This document shows positions 25,755-34,503 of a stretch of DNA of 64,000 nucleotides, one piece after another. The stretch is from JAYPHU01 sp964611435 (GTDB lineage: Bacteria; Pseudomonadota; Alphaproteobacteria; Rhodospirillales; UBA2165). The notes under the pieces were generated by a model. That model was given only the letters and a program-made list of their open reading frames with translations. It was not told the DNA's origin and ran no database searches. The stretch is taken from contig CAZSXT010000003.1 in the NCBI GenBank assembly GCA_964611435.1, forward strand, positions 1 to 64,000, read 5' to 3'. Each line of letters opens with the position of its first letter. The stretch's first letter is position 1. Made by a program: the position numbers and the translations under genes.

Positions 25755-26770
25755 AATTCGGATTATTCGGCGGCGCTGTCGCCAAACGAGGCGACGAGAC
25801 AGCAGACAGCCAGGGCTATGGCCACTTTATCGACACCGTCCTGGAAGCCGAGGAATTGGGCTACAGCAGTATCTTCCTGGTGGAACACCACTTCACTGGA
25901 GGTGGGCAGGTTTCGGCATCTTTGTCGCTGCTGACCTATGTGGCGGCACAGACCAAACGCATCCGGCTCGGCACAGCGGTGACCGTACTGCCCTGGCACA
26001 ATCCGGTGTTGATCGCCGAACAGACTGCGACCCTTGATCTGCTGTCCGGTGGGCGTTTGGATTTCGGTGTCGGCAAGGGATACCGGGATATGGAGTACAA
26101 GGGCTTCTGCATCCCGAAAGAAGAAGCCCTCGAGCGCTATGAAGAATCCGTCGGAGTCATTCGAAAGGCCTGGACGTCTGCTGATCGGTTTGATCACAAC
26201 GGCAAGTATTGGCAATTCGAGGATATTGTGGTCGAACCGGCCCCCATCCAAAAACCTCATCCGCCGCTTTGGTCGGCCGCCGGCACTGATGAATCCATCG
26301 CGCGCGTGGCGGAGACCGGATTCAATGTCATGTTCGACCACTTCGCGTCCTTCGAGCGGACCCAGGAACGTCTGAATGCTTGGACCGGCGCATGCGAACG
26401 GATAGGCCGTAAATTTGATCCGATGGAAGTGGCGCTGGCCCGTGGTTTGACCATCACCAAATCCGAAGTTGACCTGGACGCAGCGCTGAAACGCCGGGAC
26501 GAGAGAGTCAATAAGATGTTCGAGAAATACGGCGCCCTGCCGGGCCTGCAGAAGAAGCAACCGGAGAGTTATTCCGATCCCGGCCTGGATATGGATGATG
26601 CTGCGTTGATCGGCACGCCGGAAACAATTATCGCAAGACTCCGGGTTCTCCAGGAAATGGGCTTTGAACACATCCTGATCTTGCTGCCTGATGACAGGGA
26701 ATCGATCCGTATTTTTGCCAACGAGGTGATCCCCGAATTTCAGGACGTGAAGGCGGACGCCGCTGAGTAA
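25751..26770 (+). CDS. LLM-class (luciferase-like) flavin-dependent oxidoreductase
   Basis: A 339-residue bacterial luciferase-like TIM barrel. MKFGLFGGA, SSIFLVEHHFTGGGQ, IRLGTAVTVLPWHNPVLIAEQ and GRLDFGVGKGY are the family's F420/FMN-binding blocks. RVAETGFNVM and a C-terminal GTPETIIARL follow. These enzymes oxygenate or desaturate with reduced flavin supplied by a partner. The ATG overlaps the UbiD stop (ATGA), so it is translated with it and likely acts in the same degradation route. The substrate is not known. Confidence 0.85.
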   Translation: MKFGLFGGAVAKRGDETADSQGYGHFIDTVLEAEELGYSSIFLVEHHFTGGGQVSASLSLLTYVAAQTKRIRLGTAVTVLPWHNPVLIAEQTATLDLLSGGRLDFGVGKGYRDMEYKGFCIPKEEALERYEESVGVIRKAWTSADRFDHNGKYWQFEDIVVEPAPIQKPHPPLWSAAGTDESIARVAETGFNVMFDHFASFERTQERLNAWTGACERIGRKFDPMEVALARGLTITKSEVDLDAALKRRDERVNKMFEKYGALPGLQKKQPESYSDPGLDMDDAALIGTPETIIARLRVLQEMGFEHILILLPDDRESIRIFANEVIPEFQDVKADAAE

Positions 26771-26776
26771 CCGGCT

Positions 26777-27208
26777 CTAGACCATCGCGACGAAGTCCTG
26801 AAATGTGGTGGGGTGGTCTTCGGCAAGGCCGAGCCAGCTTTTCGCTTCCTCCATGCTTCTGAACACTCGGCGTTCCACATCGCCGCTAGCGAGCCGACCG
26901 GCTAGAATCCACTGGTGTAAGATCTTGTAGTCGTGGCCATCGGCCGCCACCAAGGCAATCTTGGCTCTCTCCAAATCCCGATCAAACACGTCGAACACTT
27001 TCCTCGCCTGCAGGGAGACTGTTTGATAGTCCGTATCCTCCGGGAACTTCGCCGCCCGCAAATCCCGCAGAATGTTCATGTTCGGCTTGAAGCCGCTGTC
27101 CTGCATCAGTTCCAGATAGAATACGCTGGCTTCCTCAAAGGTGAACCGGCCGGTATGCTCAACAAAGATGCAGTTCGACGGCTTGTCGATAATATATTTG
27201 TACGCCAC
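26777..27208 (-). CDS. STAS/SpoIIAA-like hypothetical protein
   Basis: A 143-residue soluble protein. The pattern IDKPSNCIFVEHTGRFTFEE, NILRDLRAAKFPEDTDY, IALVAADGHDYKILHQW and RVFRSMEEAKSWLG is typical of short STAS-like/SpoIIAA-like proteins found beside two-component genes. It lies 30 bases downstream of the histidine kinase frame, on the same strand, so a signalling role is likely but not shown. No catalytic motif is seen. Confidence 0.62.
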   Translation of the reverse strand: MAYKYIIDKPSNCIFVEHTGRFTFEEASVFYLELMQDSGFKPNMNILRDLRAAKFPEDTDYQTVSLQARKVFDVFDRDLERAKIALVAADGHDYKILHQWILAGRLASGDVERRVFRSMEEAKSWLGLAEDHPTTFQDFVAMV

Positions 27209-27238
27209 GTCTATGCCCCCCTTCAGACCCGCAGGCCT

Positions 27239-28024
27239 TTAAGATACTAGCTTCTCCAATTCCTGGGCCGGGTTGGGAATGATCACACTGACCACCGTGC
27301 CCTTGTCTTTCTCGCTGACGATCTCCAGCGATCCTCCATGGGCATCGACCAATCCCTTTGCGAGCGGCAGGCCCAAGCCCAGCCCTTCTTCGGCATTGTT
27401 CTTTTCGGACCGCACACGTCCGAAATTGCTCATGGCGACGGCAATACCCGCTTCATCCATACCGATACCCGTATCGCGCACAGAGATGACACAGGCGCCG
27501 TCTTTATTGATCTCCGCCTCAATGCGTACCAAGCCACCCGCTTGGGTAAACTTCAGCGCATTGGTTAAAATGTTCAGCAGCACCGTTTTCAGCGCGTGCT
27601 CGTCCACATAGATTTTTGGCAGGGTCTTCGGCACATAATTCTCGACCCGTACTCGTTGATCGTTGGCGCGTGCAGACACATTGCGCAGGCAGGCAATAAC
27701 CAACTCCCTCAAATCCATATTGGTGCGTTCCAGCACAAACTGGTCTTCGTCCAGCCGGGAAAGTTCCAAAATTTCAGTGATAAGCGTATGCAGATGCTCA
27801 CCCGAATCGCGGATGTAATCCACATACTGGTCGATTTTATTTCGATCCATGTCCTGTTGAAACTGCAGCTTCAGCAAATCAGAAAACCCGATGATCGCGT
27901 TCAGCGGCGTCCGGAATTCGTGGCTCATTGTCGCCAGAAAATCCGTCCGCGTCCGTGTGGCCAGTTCCGCCATGCGCTTGGCCTCATAGAGTTCGGCAGT
28001 GCGATCCCTCACCCGCTGTTCCAT
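27239..28024 (-). CDS. Histidine kinase (HisKA-HATPase) portion of a split receiver-kinase gene
   Basis: A 261-residue kinase part. A short coiled coil is followed by the H-box MSHEFRTPLNAIIGFSDLL, N-box NILTNALKFT, G1 VRDTGIGM and G2 GLGLGLPLAKG. It lacks any sensor or membrane domain. The frame stays open upstream of its ATG for another 31 codons up to a single TAA at 28118-28120, beyond which the same frame continues into a receiver domain. It is therefore the C-terminal part of a REC-HisKA-HATPase protein. Internal initiation at 28024 could still give a free kinase. Confidence 0.8.
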   Translation of the reverse strand: MEQRVRDRTAELYEAKRMAELATRTRTDFLATMSHEFRTPLNAIIGFSDLLKLQFQQDMDRNKIDQYVDYIRDSGEHLHTLITEILELSRLDEDQFVLERTNMDLRELVIACLRNVSARANDQRVRVENYVPKTLPKIYVDEHALKTVLLNILTNALKFTQAGGLVRIEAEINKDGACVISVRDTGIGMDEAGIAVAMSNFGRVRSEKNNAEEGLGLGLPLAKGLVDAHGGSLEIVSEKDKGTVVSVIIPNPAQELEKLVS

Positions 28025-28117
28025 GGTAGCGTGAGCATCGTTGAGCTCGTTTAACGCTCTCTGCCAGGTAATGGCATACCTGATCGCCCGCTCAAGAAGC
28101 GACGGCGTGATTTCGTT

Positions 28118-28462
28118 TTAATCGAGGAAGTCTATGGCCCCTTTGTCGGACACCTGCCCGTCCATGTCAGGGCTGCCGAAGCCGGTCAGGAAAATCAGCG
28201 GCATGTCCGGCACGATTTCCCGGAGCTCCTTCAAAACTTCCAGGCCATTTTCCTTGGCTAAGCCGAAGTCCAGGAGACATACATCAAAATATCGATCGCC
28301 GCATTGAGCCAGGCCCTCGGCTTCGGAGGGCGCCCACGTCAATTCATATTTGGAAACGGAGGCGCCTTGTAGCATCTTTTTTACCAACAAGGCATCATTC
28401 TCGTCGTCGTCAATCATGAGGACCTTGATGGGAAATGCGGAAAATTGCGCGTTGATGCTCAT
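28118..28462 (-). CDS. Receiver domain truncated by in-frame stop (N-terminal part of receiver-kinase)
   Basis: A CheY-like receiver of 114 residues from ATG 28462 (an upstream in-frame start at 28495 is possible). The acidic pocket is IDDDEND, the phosphoacceptor D is in CLLDFGL, and the Thr is in FLTGFG. It ends at GAIDFLD followed by TAA, exactly where the conserved receiver lysine should be (xxK in strand 5). Downstream codons NEITPSLLERAIRYAI continue the expected receiver helix 5 in the same frame and run into the histidine kinase. Truncated, it lacks the switch lysine and the last helix, so it is probably not functional unless the stop is read through or is a sequence error. Confidence 0.75.
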   Translation of the reverse strand: MSINAQFSAFPIKVLMIDDDENDALLVKKMLQGASVSKYELTWAPSEAEGLAQCGDRYFDVCLLDFGLAKENGLEVLKELREIVPDMPLIFLTGFGSPDMDGQVSDKGAIDFLD

Positions 28463-28601
28463 ACCGTCTGAGAGTGTTTTTTGCTTCAAACCCACCGCAA
28501 CGATGGCGCATCCATCCCCAAGAGCGGTGACGGCATCCGGCGCTGTTCTGTGCGTCGGCTATAGCCGCAGTTAGGTTCTATGCTACCCTTAGGTAAATTG
28601 A

Positions 28602-28617
28602 TGTGATCCGGATCACA
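28602..28617. promoter_or_regulatory. CRP/FNR-family binding site
   Basis: TGTGATCCGGATCACA is a perfect 16-bp palindrome with the full CRP half-sites TGTGA-N6-TCACA. It lies in the 297-bp spacer between the receiver-kinase gene (-) and the MetE-like gene (+), 143 bases from the latter's ATG. It may control one or both. No clear -35/-10 pair was found at a defined distance. Confidence 0.6.
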
Positions 28618-28759
28618 AAAACGTCGTTTTCCAGTGAACACTTCATAACCCATTGAATTATTGAGATAATTATTTCCGTTAACGACGCCGGCTTTTTTGG
28701 CATTGTTTCATCCGTCGGAATGTCGGAGCCTAGGGAATATTCCGAGCCAGGGAGATCTA

Positions 28760-29941
28760 ATGTTCACCGCCACCAAAGACAAACCGTTGCAGACCACCAC
28801 CACCGGCGCCCTGCCACGCCCGAGTTGGTTCACGGAAAATCTACGCGGCGTCCCTCTGTCCACCGGATTCGCACGGAGCGCCTACCGGGAACAGCATTTC
28901 GATTGTCTGGCGTGTCATGTGGTCGCCCAGCAAAAGGCCGGCATCGACATTTTGGTCGATGGCGATACCCGGCTGGATGACGACGTAGCGGGGCGCAGCT
29001 GGGTCAGCTACGCTTATGAACGCATCGACGGAATCGGTGAACCGCAAGTCGCCGTCCAACCCTATGCCGCCATGGCGGACAAGGGCCCCGGCGACTATAT
29101 CTGGGAGGTGATCGAGACCCGCCTGACCCCGGAGGTGCAAGGCCCCATTGGCAAGGCCGAGCTTCAACTCGACCGCGCGTGGAAGGCGGTCGCGCCGATG
29201 ACAGAGAAACCAGTGAAGGTCGGCTCCATCTCCGCCCAGGTGGTGAGCCACATGGTCAACAATAAGCACTACCCCGATCAACGGGATCTGTTGCTGGCGC
29301 TGTCCGAAGCCTTCAACGCGGAATACCACGCCCTTGCCGACGCTGGCGCGCCCATGGTGCAGATAGAGGAACCGTCTATCCATCAGTCCATGCAGGTGCC
29401 CGGCCAGGAGGTTTCCGCCGATCAGTATGTGGAGGCGTTTAACATCGAAGTGAAGGGGCTCCGCGAAAAGACCGAGGTCTGGTGCCATACTTGCTGGGGC
29501 TCCCCCGGCGCACAAAAAATGTTCCCGGCGAACGCCTCCTATGAAAAAGCGCTGCCTTACCTGGACCAGCTCGACGTGGATGTGATCACATTGGAAGGTG
29601 CGTCCAACAATGGCATGGATTTCGAACACTACGGCTCCTTGATCTCCAAGGACAAGAAGATCGCCGTCGGTGTGATCAGCCATCGGACCTTGCAGATCGA
29701 ACGCCCCGAAGAGGTCGCCGATCTGATCCGCAAAGCGCTTAAATATATCGAGCCGGAGCGCCTGATCCTCTCAAGCGACTGCGGTTTCGGACGGCAGGCC
29801 GCCAGCCGCATGCACGCGTTCTACAAGATGGTGTCCATGGTGCGCGGCGCCAATATGGTTCGCAAAGAATTGGGCCTGGAGGAGGTCTACGTCCCCGCCG
29901 CAGACCCGGCACTCTCCATGGTGCCGTTGGCGGAGGGGTAA
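28760..29941 (+). CDS. Cobalamin-independent methionine synthase-like protein (MetE C-terminal family)
   Basis: A 393-residue protein equal to the catalytic barrel of MetE only. Zinc ligands are visible as H-x-C in CHTCWGS (about residue 242), a Glu in ITLEGASN and a Cys in LSSDCGFG, with QIEEPSI forming the substrate loop. Lacking the N-terminal MetE half that binds folate polyglutamate, it may use another methyl donor, as core-MetE and related methyltransferases do. The ATG at 28760 has AGGGAG about 6 bases upstream. It stands alone, downstream of a CRP-type site. Confidence 0.8.
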   Translation: MFTATKDKPLQTTTTGALPRPSWFTENLRGVPLSTGFARSAYREQHFDCLACHVVAQQKAGIDILVDGDTRLDDDVAGRSWVSYAYERIDGIGEPQVAVQPYAAMADKGPGDYIWEVIETRLTPEVQGPIGKAELQLDRAWKAVAPMTEKPVKVGSISAQVVSHMVNNKHYPDQRDLLLALSEAFNAEYHALADAGAPMVQIEEPSIHQSMQVPGQEVSADQYVEAFNIEVKGLREKTEVWCHTCWGSPGAQKMFPANASYEKALPYLDQLDVDVITLEGASNNGMDFEHYGSLISKDKKIAVGVISHRTLQIERPEEVADLIRKALKYIEPERLILSSDCGFGRQAASRMHAFYKMVSMVRGANMVRKELGLEEVYVPAADPALSMVPLAEG

Positions 29942-29945
29942 GCGT

Positions 29946-30767
29946 TCACGACACCGTCACAAACAGGTATAGCCCTCGGTGATCGGACAATACGTCAGCT
30001 CCCGACTGATCACCGCCCGTTTTGAGGTCTATTGGCAAGATCGTAAGCGAGGGTCGTTCCAGAGAAATCCGCTGACTAATTGCCCGTGGATCAAACGGCC
30101 GGACCTGTTCGACGGTGACTGACCGATTGCCCGAAATTCTGGAAATATTGTTTCTGATAGACTTCATCTCGTCAGATCCGACCTCTTGGCCGGTGAGAAC
30201 CAGTATATCCTCCATCAGCTCTGCTGAAATTTCTCCCCCGAGAGCTGCAATCACCTGATCAGCCGCCCCTCCCTGTCCCAACACCAGAACAATTCGCCCA
30301 CCGGGCCGAACCGTTTCCCTGCCCCGACGCGCCCCGGGGCCAACAAAATGTTCCGTCGAGAATGAGGAGCCCCGCACAAGGACAAACCGGCTTCGGCTGG
30401 CCAGCCGGCAAACCAATGCCGACGTAGAGGACGAACTCTCCTGGGTTATGACGCAGGACATCGCATATCGGGCCGACAATTTGGAGAGTTCCGCTTCGAT
30501 CTGTGAACGGGCGATTACCTGCGCGGCGGTGTACTTTTTCGAGTCGAAGGACCGTTTTAAACCGGTTGTCACATCGATTGTACTGCCAAACGGCAAACCG
30601 GCCAGCCGGCTGAGATTCAAGTCTTCTACAAGGATCGCATTTAGCTTCGCTTTTAGGACACCCGAGAGCCGGGCGGCAATACGCACGAGTTCCAATCCTT
30701 CCGGTGAACCATCTACCGCTGCGCTCAACTCGGCCAGTTCCACAGCCACGTCCGAAACCTTGCTCAT
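29946..30767 (-). CDS. Universal-stress-like protein of the heat-shock operon
   Basis: A 273-residue protein whose first half resembles a UspA fold: an opening strand (AAVDGSPEGLELVRIAARLSG), then LNAILVEDLNL and RSRFVLVRGSS, with no clear ATP-binding GxxGxxxxG loop. The second half has GRIVLVLGQGGAADQVI. It overlaps the Lon-like gene by four bases (ATGA) and ends the heat-shock operon. The assignment rests on fold-like pattern and context; a precise function is not known. Confidence 0.6.
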   Translation of the reverse strand: MSKVSDVAVELAELSAAVDGSPEGLELVRIAARLSGVLKAKLNAILVEDLNLSRLAGLPFGSTIDVTTGLKRSFDSKKYTAAQVIARSQIEAELSKLSARYAMSCVITQESSSSTSALVCRLASRSRFVLVRGSSFSTEHFVGPGARRGRETVRPGGRIVLVLGQGGAADQVIAALGGEISAELMEDILVLTGQEVGSDEMKSIRNNISRISGNRSVTVEQVRPFDPRAISQRISLERPSLTILPIDLKTGGDQSGADVLSDHRGLYLFVTVS

Positions 30768-33181
30768 CGACCTTGATCCTGCGCCGCCCCAGGCATCATT
30801 TTCCGAGCGGTATTTGCAAAGTCCAACAATTGGGCAGCGACCAACCCGTTGATGCTATCCTTCGGGAATCGACCATTCTTGGCCAGCCTCCCACCTGGTA
30901 CGCCCGTCAGGATTTCGATTCCTTGGTCTATTGTCGAAACAGGGTAGACATTGAACTTGCCCTTTCTAACAGCATCAACAACATCTTGGCGCAGCATCAG
31001 GTGGGTCACGTTGGATTTTGGAATGAGCACCCCTTGATTACCCGTGAGACCTCGTTCTCGGCAAATATCGAAGAAGCCTTCAATCTTTTCATTCACGCCG
31101 CCAATGGCCTGTACCTCACCCATCTGGTTAACCGAGCCGGTAACGGCAAAATTTTGACCGACAGGAACGCCAGAGAGTGCGGAAAGCAAAGCGTATAGTT
31201 CCGCTGAAGACGCGCTGTCCCCATCGACTCCGCCATAGGACTGTTCAAATACTAGACTCGCAGACAACGCGAGCGGGCTGCGCCGGGCGAACTTCTCGCC
31301 GAGATATCCGGACAGGATGAACACGCCTTTGGAATGTAGGGGTCCACCGAGCTCCACCTGGCGTTCGATATCAATGATCTCACCCCGCCCCATTCGGACA
31401 CGGGCGGTAATCCGGCTGGGACGCCCGAACGCAAAGCCGCCGACTTGGAGAACAGATAGGCCGTTGACCTGACCTACCGCCTTCCCCCGAACATCCACCA
31501 TGACGATGCCACGGCCAATTTGCTCGTAACTTCGGCGACGAATACGATCCTGTCTTTCGATGCCGGCCGCAACCACCTCATCGATGTGTTTTGCCGTCAC
31601 AATTTTGTCCTTGCTGGAAGAGGCCAGATGGTCTGCTTCTCTCAAGAGATCGTTGATCTGGCGGAGCCGAAGGGAGAGCTTCTTACTGTCATTCGCCTGC
31701 CGTGAAGCCTGCTCGACCACCCGAGCGACGGCAGTCGCATCAAAGGTGCAAAGGCCAAATTTATTCACAGAATCCGCGATCAGAGACGCATATTGACGTT
31801 CCGTGCCAGCGGTTCTTTCAATACTGTCCTCAAACTCCGCGCTGACCTTGAAAAGCTCGTCGATATCGGGATCGTACTGGCGCAACAAATATTGAATCCG
31901 GGCGTCGCCGATGAGCACTATTTTTACATCAACCGGGATCTCCTCGGGCGTAAGAGTGGTCGTCGTCGATAGCCCCAGAGCCTCGTATAGACCCTCTATC
32001 CGGATAAGTCGGGAGCGGATAACCCGTTTCAATTCTTCCCAAACCGCTCCGTTGGAGACTGCCTTCTGCGCATCAATTACGAGGTAGCCTCCGTTGGCCT
32101 GATGAAGCAGGCCTGGCCGAATCAGTCTATAATCAGTACTCAGTGTACCGTTCCTCGCCTGATGCTCGATGCGTCCGAAAAGCGCAGGGTGCGTGGGATG
32201 ATCGGCGAATACCACGGGGGCACATTTTAATTTAGAGTTGTCGACGATTACATTTACTTTGTAACCCACCCAAATTTCCTCGTTGCGGCGTTCCTTTCCA
32301 GCCACAGACTGCTCGGAATCGTGAGTCATCAAGTTTTCGACTTGGCGTTTAACGTCGTTGATGGCGTTGCTAAGCCACGACGTCACGGCAGAGTTTTCCA
32401 GGTACTTGTTAAGAATCTCTTCGAATATAAAGTTGACCGCTAGTTCAGTCACCGCTCGGTTGATTTCTCGAATTCTCTCGACCAATTCTCGTCGCCAAAC
32501 AGGGAAATTTCTCGCAATCCCTTCGAGCTCCAGTTCCAGCGCGGAAATGTCCTGACGCAGCTTCTCCTTTCGCTCCGGCGGCCAGCTGTTGAACACCTCC
32601 GGGCTAACAACCTGACCGTCTTCAATCGGTGCGATGGCAGTGCCCTCCGGCGTGCGGATCATTGTCGCGCCTATGGATTCCGCTTTCTTCTGAATCTGAC
32701 CAAAAGCTTCATCATGACGAAGCCGGAACTCATTCTCCAGCGCCTCCCGTCGTTGGCGATACTCTTCGGTCTGAAATGCCGCGGGCAGCGAAACCCGCAG
32801 ATCGTCAATCACACGGTCCATATCGGCCGCGAACGCCTTGGCGCCGCCTGCGGGAAATCTTAGAGCGGACGGCTTTTGCGGGTCGGCGAAATTGTTCACA
32901 TAGCACCAGTCGTCGGGCGCGGGCGCCGTTTCTGCGCAGGCCTTTAACTTGTCCATGACAATGCCGTGCTTGCCGGTGCCGGACGGACCGAAAACAAAAA
33001 TATTGTAGCCGAAATGATCGATTTCCGTGCCGAACTGTAGGGCTTTCATAGCTCCGGCCTGTCCCAAGGGCAGCTTGGTCGCTCGCTGCCCTACTGTGGT
33101 TTTAAACCCCAAGGTCGCGGGCACACATCGCCGCATCACTTTTTCAGGCGCCAAGCCCTTGATATTATTTCGTGAAGGCAT
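30764..33181 (-). CDS. Lon-related AAA+ protease (LonB-like, ATP-binding)
   Basis: An 805-residue protein. Walker A is GPSGTGKHG (about residue 65), followed by a long helical insert, then a second AAA part (ANGGYLVIDAQKA, KIVLIGDARIQYLL) and a C-terminal Lon protease domain. The catalytic dyad is the Ser in DGDSAS and the Lys in GVNEKIEGF, 43 residues apart, exactly as Ser679/Lys722 of E. coli Lon. The unusual lysine-His after the Walker GTGK is kept from LonB-like proteins. The ATG at 33181 has AGAAGGA upstream. It likely degrades damaged proteins together with the Hsp20/CbpA chaperones. Confidence 0.87.
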   Translation of the reverse strand: MPSRNNIKGLAPEKVMRRCVPATLGFKTTVGQRATKLPLGQAGAMKALQFGTEIDHFGYNIFVFGPSGTGKHGIVMDKLKACAETAPAPDDWCYVNNFADPQKPSALRFPAGGAKAFAADMDRVIDDLRVSLPAAFQTEEYRQRREALENEFRLRHDEAFGQIQKKAESIGATMIRTPEGTAIAPIEDGQVVSPEVFNSWPPERKEKLRQDISALELELEGIARNFPVWRRELVERIREINRAVTELAVNFIFEEILNKYLENSAVTSWLSNAINDVKRQVENLMTHDSEQSVAGKERRNEEIWVGYKVNVIVDNSKLKCAPVVFADHPTHPALFGRIEHQARNGTLSTDYRLIRPGLLHQANGGYLVIDAQKAVSNGAVWEELKRVIRSRLIRIEGLYEALGLSTTTTLTPEEIPVDVKIVLIGDARIQYLLRQYDPDIDELFKVSAEFEDSIERTAGTERQYASLIADSVNKFGLCTFDATAVARVVEQASRQANDSKKLSLRLRQINDLLREADHLASSSKDKIVTAKHIDEVVAAGIERQDRIRRRSYEQIGRGIVMVDVRGKAVGQVNGLSVLQVGGFAFGRPSRITARVRMGRGEIIDIERQVELGGPLHSKGVFILSGYLGEKFARRSPLALSASLVFEQSYGGVDGDSASSAELYALLSALSGVPVGQNFAVTGSVNQMGEVQAIGGVNEKIEGFFDICRERGLTGNQGVLIPKSNVTHLMLRQDVVDAVRKGKFNVYPVSTIDQGIEILTGVPGGRLAKNGRFPKDSINGLVAAQLLDFANTARKMMPGAAQDQGR

Positions 33182-33230
33182 GGCATTCCTTCTTCTTCGA
33201 TACCTTATCGATTGTGTCGTTTGCAATATA

Positions 33231-33569
33231 TTACGAACTCGACTCTATCTCACATTCCTCCAGTTGCCGAGCGATATCCCTCTTGACCGCGTTTGGTTGG
33301 GCCTCGATCGCCGCGACGACTCGGCGCATTTGTTCGCGCAGGCCATAGACCTGATCGAGAAGCGTAAGGACAACCGGCATAGACTGCTCGGTGACTTCCA
33401 TCTCTTGGCGCAACTGACAAATGAGTTCCACCCGCGCCACATCAAGGTCCGAAAATGCAAGCCGCGGTCGAGAACCTGCAGGGCGCACCCAGCCTCGACG
33501 CACCCAACTCCGCAACTGTCGAAGAGTCAATGCATCTATCTGATCAACGAGCTCCCTTTCGTTTATCAT
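33231..33569 (-). CDS. cbpM: Chaperone modulator CbpM / MerR-like protein
   Basis: A 112-residue protein with a MerR-type helix (LTLRQLRSWVRRGWVRPAG) followed by a coiled region (RVELICQLRQEMEV ... LLDQVYGLREQMRRVVAAIE). This is the CbpM layout. CbpM binds the J domain of CbpA and inhibits it. The start ATG at 33569 overlaps the cbpA stop as ATGA, the same arrangement as in other bacteria. The upstream extension of the reading frame lies inside cbpA and is rejected. Confidence 0.83.
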   Translation of the reverse strand: MINERELVDQIDALTLRQLRSWVRRGWVRPAGSRPRLAFSDLDVARVELICQLRQEMEVTEQSMPVVLTLLDQVYGLREQMRRVVAAIEAQPNAVKRDIARQLEECEIESSS

Positions 33570-34483
33570 GCCGTTTCCCGTTCCATTTTTGCCCGCGGAT
33601 TGTACCCGTGTGCAGTGCGCCAACTGCGCATCGCTTCCGCCAGATCCGGATCAATCGTCTCCGGCAAGGTGATCACAATGCGCACGAACTGATCTCCTGC
33701 CTTGTCGGATGCGACGCCACTCGGGAGTCCTCTTCCTTTGAGCCGAAGGCGTTCTCCGTTTTGAACGCCGGCGGGAATGGTCATCCTGACCTTGCCGGTG
33801 AGCGTGGGCACATGGATTTGCGCCCCCAAAATTGCCTCATCAATGCTGACAGGGAGATCTATCTGAATGTCATTTCCCTGGCGGCTGAAGACAGGGTGGT
33901 CGCGGACTGAAATCTCGATCAATGCATCGCCAGGAGGGGCATCTTTACCAAACCCGGCCATCCCTTTGCCCTTCAGCCGTAGCACCTGCCCATCTCTGGT
34001 GCCGGGCGGAATGGTCAGGTTCAAGCTGTTTCCATCAGGCAACGTAATCTGACGCTTGGCGCCTTTGACGGCATCCATGAACTCCACATCCAGCGCATAC
34101 CGCACATCACCGCCGCGGGCGCGAAATTCGGCCCCACCGCGTCCGAACGCGCTGCCGAACAGATCGCTCAAATCGGCAAAATCGTCGAATCCGGCGGAGG
34201 AATGATAATAACGCCCGCTGCCGCCATCCGCGTGGTCCCGGTAAAAATTGTGCGACGGCCGCTCGACACCGTGCTCGTCAATCTCACCCCGGTCATAGCG
34301 GGCACGGGTTTCCGGATCTTTCAGCAGACCATAGGCGGAAGACACGGCCTTGAAACGGTCTTCCGCCTGTTTGTCTCCGGGATGCAGGTCAGGATGGAGT
34401 TCCTTGGCGAGCTTACGGTACGCCTTCTGTATCTCCTCCTTCGAGGCCTCCTTGGAGACGCCCAATGTCTGGTAGGGATCCAT
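33566..34483 (-). CDS. cbpA: DnaJ-type co-chaperone CbpA
   Basis: A 305-residue class B J protein. The J domain (residues 1-70) has the HPD motif in KELHPDLHPGD, then a Gly-rich stretch and the C-terminal substrate domains (GDALIEISVRDHPVFSRQGNDI, PVSIDEAILGAQIHVPTLTG), with no DnaJ zinc cysteines. It stimulates DnaK ATPase. It lies 20 bases after hsp20 and overlaps cbpM. The length agrees with E. coli CbpA (306 residues). Confidence 0.92.
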   Translation of the reverse strand: MDPYQTLGVSKEASKEEIQKAYRKLAKELHPDLHPGDKQAEDRFKAVSSAYGLLKDPETRARYDRGEIDEHGVERPSHNFYRDHADGGSGRYYHSSAGFDDFADLSDLFGSAFGRGGAEFRARGGDVRYALDVEFMDAVKGAKRQITLPDGNSLNLTIPPGTRDGQVLRLKGKGMAGFGKDAPPGDALIEISVRDHPVFSRQGNDIQIDLPVSIDEAILGAQIHVPTLTGKVRMTIPAGVQNGERLRLKGRGLPSGVASDKAGDQFVRIVITLPETIDPDLAEAMRSWRTAHGYNPRAKMERETA

Positions 34484-34503
34484 ATTCGCGACCAGCTAAC
34501 TGA

